Positions 8,001-15,529 of a DNA stretch of 16,913 nt are shown in pieces. The notes below the pieces were generated by a model. That model saw nothing but the letters and a program-made list of their open reading frames with translations. It was not told where the DNA came from and did not search any database. Source of the DNA: Coemansia sp. RSA 922 (Eukaryota; Kickxellomycota; Kickxellomycetes; Kickxellales; Kickxellaceae); NCBI GenBank assembly GCA_027577415.1, contig JANBQS010000488.1, forward strand, positions 1 through 16,913, in the 5' to 3' direction. Positions within the stretch are counted from its first letter, which is position 1. The number at the start of each line of letters is the position of its first letter. Both the position numbers and the translations under genes were made by a program.

Positions 8001-9470
8001 ATGGACGTTACTCGGGATAACTTTGGCCAGGCCCTGGCGGAGTTCAGACTGGCCATATCCACATGTGACTTTGCAGCCATCGACTTGGAGATGACCGGGC
8101 TCTACGAGGATCGCGCACGTCAGCCGAGCCACCTAGATACAAAGGACGATCGGTACTTCAAACTCTTTCAGAGCGTCCAGTCATATGGTGTGATCCAAGT
8201 CGGTATCTGTTTGTTTAGCTGGGTGGACAGCAAATCCGACGAGCCCAAAGACGGCGGGTACTATGAAGCGCGGCCGTTTAATTTCAACGTTTTCCCATGT
8301 ACCAGTGTCGCGGGATTCCCTGTAGAGGCTCATTTTGGCTGCAAGAACACGGCGTTTGAGTTTCTGGCCCGCAACTCGTTCGACTTTAACAAATGGGTGT
8401 ATCAGGGAATACCCTTTCTCAACGCAGATCAGGCGGACCGTATTCGGGCAGACCGCGTCAGTCTACTGACTAAGCGGCAGCCGCAGATGGAGGTGAACGA
8501 GCAGCATAAGCCGTTTGTGAAAACCCTGGAAACTACGCTACGCAAGTTTATGAAAACTAAGGGCGAAAGGCAATTGCGCTACGACACTGCCAACTCGTAC
8601 GAGCGCAAATTAGTCTATGACGTTGTCGCTAGGCATAATACGCTGGGCACACGGAGCCGACACGGGTGTATTGAGATATTCAAGGGCACGCGCAAAGCCA
8701 TGGCCAGGCATGTAGCACAAAAGATCCACGCCCTCAATGCCTCGATCGAAGATGCGCGTGGGTTCTGCCAGATCATCGACATACTCTCTGCCGCGCGCAA
8801 ACCCGTCGTAGGCCACAACATGCTCCTGGACGTTATGCACGCACACGCTAAATTCTACAAGCCATTGCCAGCCACTCGCAGAGGATTTGGCAGCAACCTG
8901 TCACGATTCCTGCCTATTCTCATCGACACAAAGTACATCATTGAATCCACACCCGCAATTAAGGCCCGGTACCGTACATCAAACCTGGACGAGATCGCAC
9001 CCATGCTGGAGCGCGAGAGTATGCGCAGCAATACGCACGGAATGATCAGAAACCATCCGCAGTTTACCCGCGACGTCACTCACACTATGCATGAGGCTGG
9101 GTTCGACGCATATATGACTGGCGCTACGTTTATCCGGCTCTTGAATCTCGAGGGCGAGCTGGATCTGTCTGCTGCTCCTGTCAGCAGCGAGCTTGTTTTG
9201 TACCGCTATATCAATCGCCTTTATGTGGCGCTGGGGGATGAATTGTATTGGAATCTGACTGAAGACAGCGCAAAAGAGAGTCGAGCATGGCGGGCTGCTA
9301 ATAGCCATGCTAAAGCCCTGGGCGATGATGTTTTTGCTGTCGATAGCGCGACTTCTCTGTCGGATGACAGCTGTAGCGCTGACGAGGACGACCAATCTAG
9401 TTCCAGCGCCGATGCTAGTTTCTTTGACGATCTGGCTCCAGAGCTCGATGCGCTAAGTCTGAGACAGTAA
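8001..9470 (+). CDS. PARN: PARN-like poly(A)-specific 3' exoribonuclease (DEDDh deadenylase)
   Basis: The protein is 489 aa. All catalytic DEDDh residues are visible: D28 and E30 in AAIDLEMTG, D277 in GHNMLLDVMH, H364 and D369 in HEAGFDAYMTG. The last motif and the KLFQSVQSYGVIQVGI stretch (54-69) are characteristic of PARN rather than of CNOT7/Pop2 or TOE1. Between the second and third catalytic motifs, residues 170-245 fit the R3H insertion of PARN (SYERKLVYDVVARHN). After the nuclease fold the protein ends in an acidic Ser/Asp-rich tail (about 440-485). The C-terminal RRM of animal PARN (about 640 aa) is not evident. The expected role is Mg2+-dependent removal of poly(A) tails, including trimming of snoRNA and other non-coding RNA 3' ends. 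The related PNLDC1 is the main alternative. Budding yeast lacks PARN, so its presence says something about lineage. Confidence 0.9.
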   Translation: MDVTRDNFGQALAEFRLAISTCDFAAIDLEMTGLYEDRARQPSHLDTKDDRYFKLFQSVQSYGVIQVGICLFSWVDSKSDEPKDGGYYEARPFNFNVFPCTSVAGFPVEAHFGCKNTAFEFLARNSFDFNKWVYQGIPFLNADQADRIRADRVSLLTKRQPQMEVNEQHKPFVKTLETTLRKFMKTKGERQLRYDTANSYERKLVYDVVARHNTLGTRSRHGCIEIFKGTRKAMARHVAQKIHALNASIEDARGFCQIIDILSAARKPVVGHNMLLDVMHAHAKFYKPLPATRRGFGSNLSRFLPILIDTKYIIESTPAIKARYRTSNLDEIAPMLERESMRSNTHGMIRNHPQFTRDVTHTMHEAGFDAYMTGATFIRLLNLEGELDLSAAPVSSELVLYRYINRLYVALGDELYWNLTEDSAKESRAWRAANSHAKALGDDVFAVDSATSLSDDSCSADEDDQSSSSADASFFDDLAPELDALSLRQ

Positions 9471-9613
9471 TAGCATCTGTTTTTTGATCGAGCAAATCAC
9501 TGCATGCCAACAACACCCTACTTTTGCATCTCACATTTCTTGAAATTCCACAGCTTGCAATTTTACTCTTCTCCTTCTTCACCTCTTTATTTTACTTGTC
9601 ATTTTTTACTAGG

Positions 9614-10564
9614 ATGCAGCTCTGCTCGCTTGCAAAGGGCGCACTAAGCGCATTGCTAGTTTTGGCCGCCGTGCCAGCAGCACTAGGCGACTCTGATTAC
9701 ATTGAAACCAACGTGCATTACCTACGGCAGTTCAATTTAGAGCCACCTTTTATTGATGAGGGGTTCCAGATGCGTAATTTCGACTATGGCGGTGATGCAA
9801 TCATAAACACCGCCAGCCATATCCGCCTGACTCCTGACGCGCCGTCTCGTATAGGCTGGGTGTGGAGCACCATGTCTCTGCCGAATGACTACTGGAAGAT
9901 TGAATTCGACTTTAAGATTGGCGGCAAGGGCGGGTACCTGTACGGCGACGGCATGGGGTTCTTTGTGACCAAGGAGCGTGCAACTTCGGGGCCGGTGTTT
10001 GGCAACCGCGATTATTTCAACGGTCTGGGCGTGTTCTTTGACACGTATGCTAACGGCAAGCACGAGTTTTCTTTGCCGTTTATCATGGGTATGCTGGGCG
10101 ATGGCAAGACTCCGTATGATGGCTCGCACGACGGTGGTGCTAACCGTCTGGGTATGTGTGAGGCGTATTTCCGTAACTTGAGGGAGCACTCGCGTGCTTC
10201 GGTCACGTATCTGAGGGGCAAATTTGTGCAGGTTCAGATCCAGCTGCAGCCGAATGAGAAGTGGACGGACTGCTTCACGATTTCTAATGTGACGCTGCCG
10301 GAGAACCCGTATTTGGGCTTCACGGCGCTCACTGGAGATATCTCTGATAACCATGACTTGCTGGAAGTGCGTGCTGAGACTCTGAGCTCGGAGGCACTCA
10401 AGAACTATAACTCCATGCCGAATCTCCCCAAGGACATTGTTGGCAAGGTAGCCGGTACGTCATTCTTTGGATTTGTATTCAAGGCACTACTACTCTCGGG
10501 CGTGTGCGGTGGCCTGTTTGTCGCCTATAAAAAGTACACTGCTGACAGTGCCAGGCGCTTCTGA
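9614..10564 (+). CDS. L-type lectin cargo receptor of the early secretory pathway (ERGIC-53/VIP36/Emp47 family)
   Basis: Starting at the ATG at 9614 gives 316 aa with a clean signal peptide (residues 1 to about 25, hydrophobic ALLVLAAVPAALG). The lectin domain follows: FDYGGDAIINTASHIRLTPD, GWVWS, a GDGMGFFVTKE strand, GPVFGNRDYFNGLGVFFDTYANG (carbohydrate/Ca2+ site region), and GDISDNHDL near its end. The two Cys in LGMCEAYFRN and WTDCF match the conserved disulfide. A stalk leads to one membrane span near the C-terminus (about 285-305) and an 11-residue cytosolic tail, KKYTADSARRF. The terminal aromatic residue is like the ER-export signals of ERGIC-53 and VIP36. It presumably binds high-mannose glycoproteins and carries them between ER and Golgi. 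The protein is shorter than ERGIC-53 and lacks a long coiled coil, so it is closest to VIP36/VIPL. Confidence 0.93.
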   Translation: MQLCSLAKGALSALLVLAAVPAALGDSDYIETNVHYLRQFNLEPPFIDEGFQMRNFDYGGDAIINTASHIRLTPDAPSRIGWVWSTMSLPNDYWKIEFDFKIGGKGGYLYGDGMGFFVTKERATSGPVFGNRDYFNGLGVFFDTYANGKHEFSLPFIMGMLGDGKTPYDGSHDGGANRLGMCEAYFRNLREHSRASVTYLRGKFVQVQIQLQPNEKWTDCFTISNVTLPENPYLGFTALTGDISDNHDLLEVRAETLSSEALKNYNSMPNLPKDIVGKVAGTSFFGFVFKALLLSGVCGGLFVAYKKYTADSARRF

Positions 10565-10626
10565 TTCTTTCTTCCCCTACTCCTTTCCTTTTTTAATCCA
10601 ATTTAACTTGAAAACTTTTTATTAAG

Positions 10627-11889
10627 ATGGTGGTTAATGTGTTTAGTTATATTTCAATTCAGCCCGACTGGACTGTCGACGTCAGCACTGCGCTAGAGTC
10701 AACTACGCCAGGCAAGTTCTGGGTGTCAGCGTACAGACTAGGTGAGGCTTCGAGTCACGGGTACATTCAAGTTACTAAAAGTGTTTCAGCAGACGGCACG
10801 ACGCTAGTCAACTTGTCTGCTGTTGACGCGGCCATTACCGCAGAGTATGTTGGGCCACGGCAACTCCGACTGTCGAGTACAGGCATAATGTCGCCTGTTC
10901 TGTACACGGGGCCACGTAGTACAGTGGCGTGTTCGCAGATAGTGCGGGGTACAGGAGTGCGCTCATTCGATGTGAGCAGATATGGCGGGCTGCTAGTAGC
11001 TGGGGGAGACGACGGAGTTCTAGACGTCTATGGCACGCAAAGCAGCCAGCACCGCGTCAGCCTCGAGGGACATATCGGTGACATAACGAGCTGCTTGTTT
11101 TTCCCGTCCGGCCAAGTAGTCTTAAGCGCAGCCACCGACTTGCGTCTCCGTGTGTGGTCGGCCAGCGACGGCACCAACCCCGTTACGCTTGTTGGCCACA
11201 CGGCAGCAATCACTGACACTGCTATCGTTGGCAATGGCAAAAACGTTTTGTCTGCGGGCAAAGACGGAACCCTACGGCTATGGCACTGTGGGTCTGCCTC
11301 TGTACTGTATACTTTTGACTTGTCCAAAATGGCTATCAACGCTATTGACCTGGTTTCTGGCGAAGAGTCAGAGGAAGAGTTGCCGGTGGATGAGTTTGAG
11401 ACGGCGGGGAAAATCGTTGCTGTTGCTTGCGAAGATGGCCGTGCTTTGCTCGTTGACTTGCGTAGCAGAGAAACTATCGCCGTGTTTACTTCAGAAGTGC
11501 CTGTCCGTGCTGTCGCTTACGCTATTGCCGATGGTCTGTTGTTTACAGGCCGTTCTGACGGAGTAGTAGATGTGTGGACTACAGATGCGCCTGCTACCCC
11601 GGCATATGCATTTAAGCGCAATAACTCGCCGATCTCGGCTCTCCGCCTAGTCCAGCGCACCGAAGCAGGTCCACCCTTGCTATGTGTGGGTACTGAAGAT
11701 GGCCAACTATACTTGGTAGCCCTAGAAATGACTGGCAACAAGGTCGCTGCCGCTGAAGTCGTCGAGGAACTTGTTGCCTTTGACGTTGACCCGATTACTC
11801 AGATCCGCGCCGCACCATCCTCAACTCCAGGTGCCAGTCGCCAAAGCATCTGGGCATCAGGTCGTACAGGCAAAGTTTATGAATTTTAA
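10627..11889 (+). CDS. RPN14: WD40 proteasomal ATPase-associated factor (PAAF1/Rpn14)
   Basis: The protein is 420 aa with WD40 repeats throughout. Clear blades include GLLVAGGDDGVLDVYGT (121-137), EGHIGDITSCLFFPSGQVVLSAATDLRLRVWS (147-178), GHTAAITDTAIVGNGKNVLSAGKDGTLRLW (190-219), and a later blade ending VVDVWTTD. The pattern PSG.V.LS...D..L..WSA.DG followed by GH...I.DTAIV..G.NV.SA..DGT.RLW is that of PAAF1. Its yeast orthologue Rpn14 is a chaperone that binds Rpt6 during assembly of the 19S base. An acidic insertion (EESEEELP, about residues 246-253) interrupts one blade. The start ATG lies only 62 bp after the lectin gene, and the stop only 28 bp from the stop of the convergent zinc-finger gene. 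Other WD40 families are possible but fit less well. Confidence 0.85.
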   Translation: MVVNVFSYISIQPDWTVDVSTALESTTPGKFWVSAYRLGEASSHGYIQVTKSVSADGTTLVNLSAVDAAITAEYVGPRQLRLSSTGIMSPVLYTGPRSTVACSQIVRGTGVRSFDVSRYGGLLVAGGDDGVLDVYGTQSSQHRVSLEGHIGDITSCLFFPSGQVVLSAATDLRLRVWSASDGTNPVTLVGHTAAITDTAIVGNGKNVLSAGKDGTLRLWHCGSASVLYTFDLSKMAINAIDLVSGEESEEELPVDEFETAGKIVAVACEDGRALLVDLRSRETIAVFTSEVPVRAVAYAIADGLLFTGRSDGVVDVWTTDAPATPAYAFKRNNSPISALRLVQRTEAGPPLLCVGTEDGQLYLVALEMTGNKVAAAEVVEELVAFDVDPITQIRAAPSSTPGASRQSIWASGRTGKVYEF

Positions 11890-11917
11890 AATAGTAAAAA
11901 AAAAGATTTATACATAG

Positions 11918-13702
11918 CTATAGCCCAAGTAGTTGGTCAATGTCTTGGTCAACAAAGGTGTTGGAAAGTGTCGCTCGTGAAACAAGGTCGCCAGCTGGCA
12001 TGTTCTCTAGCGGACCGTCCAGATCAGATGATAGGTCTGCTAGTTCTTGCTCAAACATTGCAACATAGTCAGGAATCACTAGCGTCTTGGGCTGTGTGGG
12101 TGGCTCTGGTCTCGCCCGCTTCCCCTCTGACGCGTCGCTTTCCACGTCATCTTCGTCGATGACTATGCGACGCTTGCCTGCGAGTGCTTGGCCACTGACT
12201 GGAGCGGGTTTGACTTCCACAACTGGCTCCACTTCCGCAACTGGCTCCGCAGCAGTCACTACAGTCGGTGGCGGTAGTGCTACTCCATTACTGGCAGCAG
12301 CCTCGGCTTGTTTGCGCCGCTTGCGCTCCATGATCTCATCGAACGTCAGCATCTTGGGTAAAGACGATTCAGCGCCAACCGTGTCAGTGGTGCCGAGCCT
12401 GGGACTGGTCGTCTTGGTGTCGCGTGGTGGCGGCACCGTTCGCGATTTGGCTGGCGCCCTATGCGAGACTCCGATCTTCGCCTCAGGCGCGACCATCACT
12501 GGATTACTAGGTGGAACCGGAGGGCTCGTGGTGGTCTGAAGTACAGCGGGCGATACCTCGGGTGCTCCGTCTCCTTCATCGGCGCTTAATTCCACGTCGT
12601 CTAAACTAACCATGGCCCTCAGTGGACTATCGTTTCTACTAGCAACGACTTTTGGTTTCGATGTCACAGGCGCAGGACTGACATTTAGGCTAGGTGCAGT
12701 GTCAGCCACATTGCTAACAGTATGCGACACAAGTGGCCGCGCCGCTTCTACGCTAGGTACATCGGCAGGCAAAATCGACTCACTGGATGCTTGGGTCTGT
12801 GGCCAAGCCGACACACTCGGAGCTTGCGTAGCGATCGAAACACTAGGCATGGATGCAAATGACACCGTCGGGATCTGCGAAACAGTCGACGACCGAGCTC
12901 TGTTATTAGCTCGCCGGCCCTTTGCAAATTTTTCAGGACTCGCAGGCGCTTGCTCGGCGATCCCCAGGATATCGTAAATAGTTGGAATAGAGGTGACGCC
13001 AGGTGTTTTCCCCCGAGCTGCAGGTCTTTCTGCATATCGAATTGCTGGCTGCGCCGCCGGCACATCAACGTCCATTCCCTGCGAGTCATCAGATGACGCT
13101 CTGCTCGGAGGCGGCCGCTGCGGCCTCGCTACAGCCACGCGGGGACGACCCACTTGCTGCCCACCTGGCGGCCGTATGCCCGTCGTGCCAGGAATGGGCG
13201 GTGGCCTAGTAGCTGTAGCCGGCGTCCACTCCATATTAGCGTGCTGTTTAACCGGGGGTCTAGCAGCATTGCTCGTTGGCGTCCACTCCATAGAGTTTTT
13301 GCTGGCTGGTGTCCACTCCATCGAATTTTTGCCCGCTGGTGTCCACTCCTTAGCTGCCGGTCTCACTGGTCGTATGGGCCTTGCCTGCGGCACAAACGCC
13401 TTTGCCGCCACGTTTAACCCGCTAGGCTGCGTAGCCCTCATATGTTTGAATATACACCCGGACCTAGTACAAGTCCCGCCATTCTCCTCATTCCGACACG
13501 CCACCTCGCTAGGCGGCTTGGTCGACCGAGTGCTTACTTCTGTATGTCGTTTTCCACAGTCATTCGCCGGACATTGTCCTGTTTGTGCGTAGTCTGAACA
13601 AACTTCCTCCGTTCCCTTGGCCGCCTCACTGTGTCTAAACGGACACTGGTCACCATTACGGCAGGAACTGGTCAAAAAGAAATGACAATCGACCTTTGAC
13701 AT
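11918..13702 (-). CDS. Triple CCCH zinc-finger protein, ZC3H11-like
   Basis: The ATG at 13702 gives 594 aa. Three CCCH fingers lie at the N-terminus: C6-C14-C20-H24 (CX7CX5CX3H), C35-C44-C49-H53 and C69-C78-C83-H87 (both CX8CX4CX3H). Spacing and context (CHFFLTSSCRNGDQCPFRH, then a second finger after about 10 residues) closely match ZC3H11A of animals, a TREX-associated mRNA export factor. A short helical motif, TFDEIMERKRRKQ (about 453-465), resembles the repeated TF/L-EEI-..EK motifs of that protein. Between them is a long disordered region with four EWTP motifs (119-122, 129-132, 139-142, 158-161) and Pro/Ser/Val-rich sequence. The C-terminus has a KRRIVIDEDD stretch and ends DIDQLLGL. 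An RNA-binding role in nuclear mRNA export is inferred from the family. The next gene upstream on the same strand is Aly/REF, which in animals works in the same TREX pathway. Confidence 0.85.
   Translation of the reverse strand: MSKVDCHFFLTSSCRNGDQCPFRHSEAAKGTEEVCSDYAQTGQCPANDCGKRHTEVSTRSTKPPSEVACRNEENGGTCTRSGCIFKHMRATQPSGLNVAAKAFVPQARPIRPVRPAAKEWTPAGKNSMEWTPASKNSMEWTPTSNAARPPVKQHANMEWTPATATRPPPIPGTTGIRPPGGQQVGRPRVAVARPQRPPPSRASSDDSQGMDVDVPAAQPAIRYAERPAARGKTPGVTSIPTIYDILGIAEQAPASPEKFAKGRRANNRARSSTVSQIPTVSFASMPSVSIATQAPSVSAWPQTQASSESILPADVPSVEAARPLVSHTVSNVADTAPSLNVSPAPVTSKPKVVASRNDSPLRAMVSLDDVELSADEGDGAPEVSPAVLQTTTSPPVPPSNPVMVAPEAKIGVSHRAPAKSRTVPPPRDTKTTSPRLGTTDTVGAESSLPKMLTFDEIMERKRRKQAEAAASNGVALPPPTVVTAAEPVAEVEPVVEVKPAPVSGQALAGKRRIVIDEDDVESDASEGKRARPEPPTQPKTLVIPDYVAMFEQELADLSSDLDGPLENMPAGDLVSRATLSNTFVDQDIDQLLGL
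13220..13348 (-). repeat. EWTP tetrapeptide repeat region inside the ZC3H11-like gene
   Basis: Four copies of EWTP occur within about 43 residues. Three of them have a regular 10-residue period with linkers AGKNSM and ASKNSM. The DNA repeat GTCCACTCC on the plus strand marks each copy. Confidence 0.85.
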
Positions 13703-14120
13703 AAGAAATAATATAAAATGGACTTTTAAAAAATACGCAGTGTGAAAAGAGGCCCCTGTCATCTTTGCTTTCATCACTCAACTACGCCCCAAAACCCTTT
13801 CAGCCTTTGCCGCAGGTCGACTAATCCAATCACGCCTTTGCCACTTTTTAAAAAAGGAAACTTACAAAAAAATTGCAGCTTAGTAAGGATTAATGCCGTT
13901 TCGCACTGTCAGCACTAGTACTGGACAAAGCCATGCAAAAGTACCTAAAACGGCGGAATATTTGGGCACACGTTGCTTTTTTATAAAAGCGATACATGTG
14001 CTCTTTGTCACCCGCCGTACATACACAGATCATTGTAAATTAATAAAGTAAAAAAAGACAGTTTTGGTCCATTGACTTAATACTTGTTTGATATGAAGTA
14101 GAAAAAGAAGTCCAATAAGC
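13703..14120. promoter_or_regulatory. Intergenic region: upstream of ZC3H11-like gene, downstream of Aly/REF
   Basis: No supported protein gene lies in these 418 bp. The direct repeat GCCTTTGCC occurs at 13803-13811 and 13834-13842. Read on the minus strand, the second copy gives GTGGCAAA (13837-13844), 8 of 9 bases of the yeast Rpn4 PACE element. A CCAAT box lies at 13826-13830. A TATAAAAG sequence at about 13982-13989 and AATAAA near 14041 frame only a 15-codon ORF. Confidence 0.4.
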
Positions 14121-15079
14121 CTAGTCAATGTCCATCTGGTTACCGCCAGTCCGCCTCTTCCTATTCCAGCCCTTATCCCTGTGCGAAGAAGAGGATCCGG
14201 CCCTCGACGACTGGCCTTGCTGCTGCTGTCCCTGAGCAGACGACTGACCCTGAGCAGGCGGCTGCGACGCGGCCTTTATAAGCTGCACCGAGAGTCTACG
14301 CCCATCAGCCAACGCGTTATTAAGCTTAGCCGCTGCCTCCTCCGCAGCCTGCTTGGCAGCATAAGTAACCTCGGCATGTCCCGAGGCCTTGCCCATACGG
14401 TCATAAAGCAGCGTGCAGTTCTTGATGGCTCCAAACTGCCTGAAGCAAGTCATGACATCCTCGGGCGATGCCTCCGAATCCAAGTTGGAAATAAACACTG
14501 TCGCCGGTCCTGCCTCTCCCCTGATCGAGATCTTTACATTGGGCGCAACCTTTGGCGCAGGCGCAGACGACGGTGGCGGAGCTCTAAGCCTTTGCTCCTC
14601 CACTCTCTTCTTCTCTGCCAACCCCGCTAGGCGTCCTCCAGACTCGGCCTTAGCCGCTTTGCCAACCCGTCCCGAGGCTTTGCCGTTCCCGATAACTTTG
14701 TTGACAACGCCACCAGCTCCACCCAGTCGAGCAGATATGCCAGTGCGAGCGTTCTGAACCGGCGCTGCGGCTTTGACTGTATTTTTGGTCCGCCTCTAAT
14801 AGTACCCAAAAAAGTTGAATTAGTAAAAAAAAAAGTGACATTTTTAAGGGAGAATTGACATAAACATTTTATTTTACTTACCGCTGGCTTTGTAGCCCCT
14901 GTAGCAGATAACCTAGCCGAAATGTCAGGCACTTTCTTTGCAACTGCCGCTTTGCCCTTCGACCTTTTCTTAGCCCCTGCCTGAGCCTGTTGTTGAGGCT
15001 TTGCTTTGGCCTGCTTTTGACCGCGACTCTCTTTGATTATCTGGTCCAAGCTCTGGTCGAGACGAGTGTTGAGATCCAT
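14121..15079 (-). CDS. Aly/REF family mRNA export adaptor (Yra1/Mlo3-like), two exons
   Basis: Exon 1 is 15079-14882 (66 codons) and exon 2 is 14795-14121. The spliced protein is 290 aa. The N-terminus, LDQSLDQIIKESR (7-19), is the conserved UAP56/Sub2-binding motif of Aly/REF. A basic, Gln/Lys-rich region follows. The RRM spans about 163-240, with RNP2-like VFISNL (167-171 region) and the degenerate RNP1 GKASGHAEVTY (201-211) typical of this family, followed by the ADGRRLSVQLIKA strand. The C-terminus is Gln/Ser-rich and ends WNRKRRTGGNQMDID. The usual second UAP56-binding motif at the C-terminus is not evident, and RGG boxes are few. ISARL occurs twice (53-57 and 86-90), once on each side of the splice junction. 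The protein should load onto spliced mRNA as part of TREX and recruit the Mex67/NXF1 export receptor. Confidence 0.93.
14796..14881 (-). other. Spliceosomal intron in the Aly/REF gene
   Basis: This 86-nt phase-0 intron has donor GTAAGT (from 14881) and acceptor ATTAG (ending 14796). A run of T residues and a candidate branch site ACTAAT lie about 25 nt upstream of the acceptor. Removing it joins TGATKPA to RRTKNTV in one frame and links the UAP56-binding N-terminus to the RRM. Confidence 0.88.
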
Positions 15080-15142
15080 TTGCAAGAGTATGATAGTAAA
15101 AAATAATAAATAGAAATGTGAATTTACGGAAACAAACTGCAT

Positions 15143-15529
15143 AAATTTGCTTTTTTTTCCTGCTAGGTAATAAACGCGTGCCGTCGACTCGATAAACCGG
15201 CTCAGGGGTGGGGCGAGCCGATCAATTTAATCGTGCCAGCCACTATGACCAAATCTACTGCTAACCCAGCCTAATTGTACACGGGTAGTAGTTGTGATAC
15301 ACCTTTTATACAATTGCAGAACTTGTCTAAATAGGAATCCTAGATGCAAGGTAAAAATGCAATTGTGTAATAGCCGCAAATCCTCGAATTGTCGGAATAG
15401 CAAGGCATGCGAGATGACACTCACGCTCCTGTTTACTGGATATAAAAGGCAAAGATGCGGGGGAAAAAACTTGCTAGTGTTAGGCTTGCAAACACACTTG
15501 CTTTCTACTAGTTTTTAAGTTAGTTTTAC
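15143..15529. promoter_or_regulatory. Upstream region shared by Aly/REF and the micro-ORF
   Basis: An ACGCGT box (15174-15179) lies about 95 bp upstream of the Aly/REF start. A hairpin with 6-bp arms (CGGCTC 15198-15203 / GAGCCG 15215-15220) encloses the G-rich loop AGGGGTGGGGC, which also contains AGGGG, the fungal stress-response element core. A good TATA box (TATAAAAGG, about 15440-15448) points toward the micro-ORF at 15530. A short 18-codon frame begins at the ATG at 15454. Confidence 0.45.

Noticed and set aside
9524..9613. Upstream extension of the lectin protein
   Set aside because: It begins with TTG, not ATG, and would bury the clean signal peptide that starts at the ATG at 9614.
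12993..13592. Plus-strand frame of 199 aa opposite the ZC3H11-like gene
   Set aside because: It is antisense to a gene with three intact CCCH fingers. The repeats it contains are the complement of the EWTP-coding repeats.
13982..14047. TATA box, 15-codon ORF and AATAAA between the ZC3H11-like and Aly/REF genes
   Set aside because: The ORF is too short and has no motif. The AT-rich signals are expected in the 3' flank of the Aly/REF gene and the upstream region of the zinc-finger gene.
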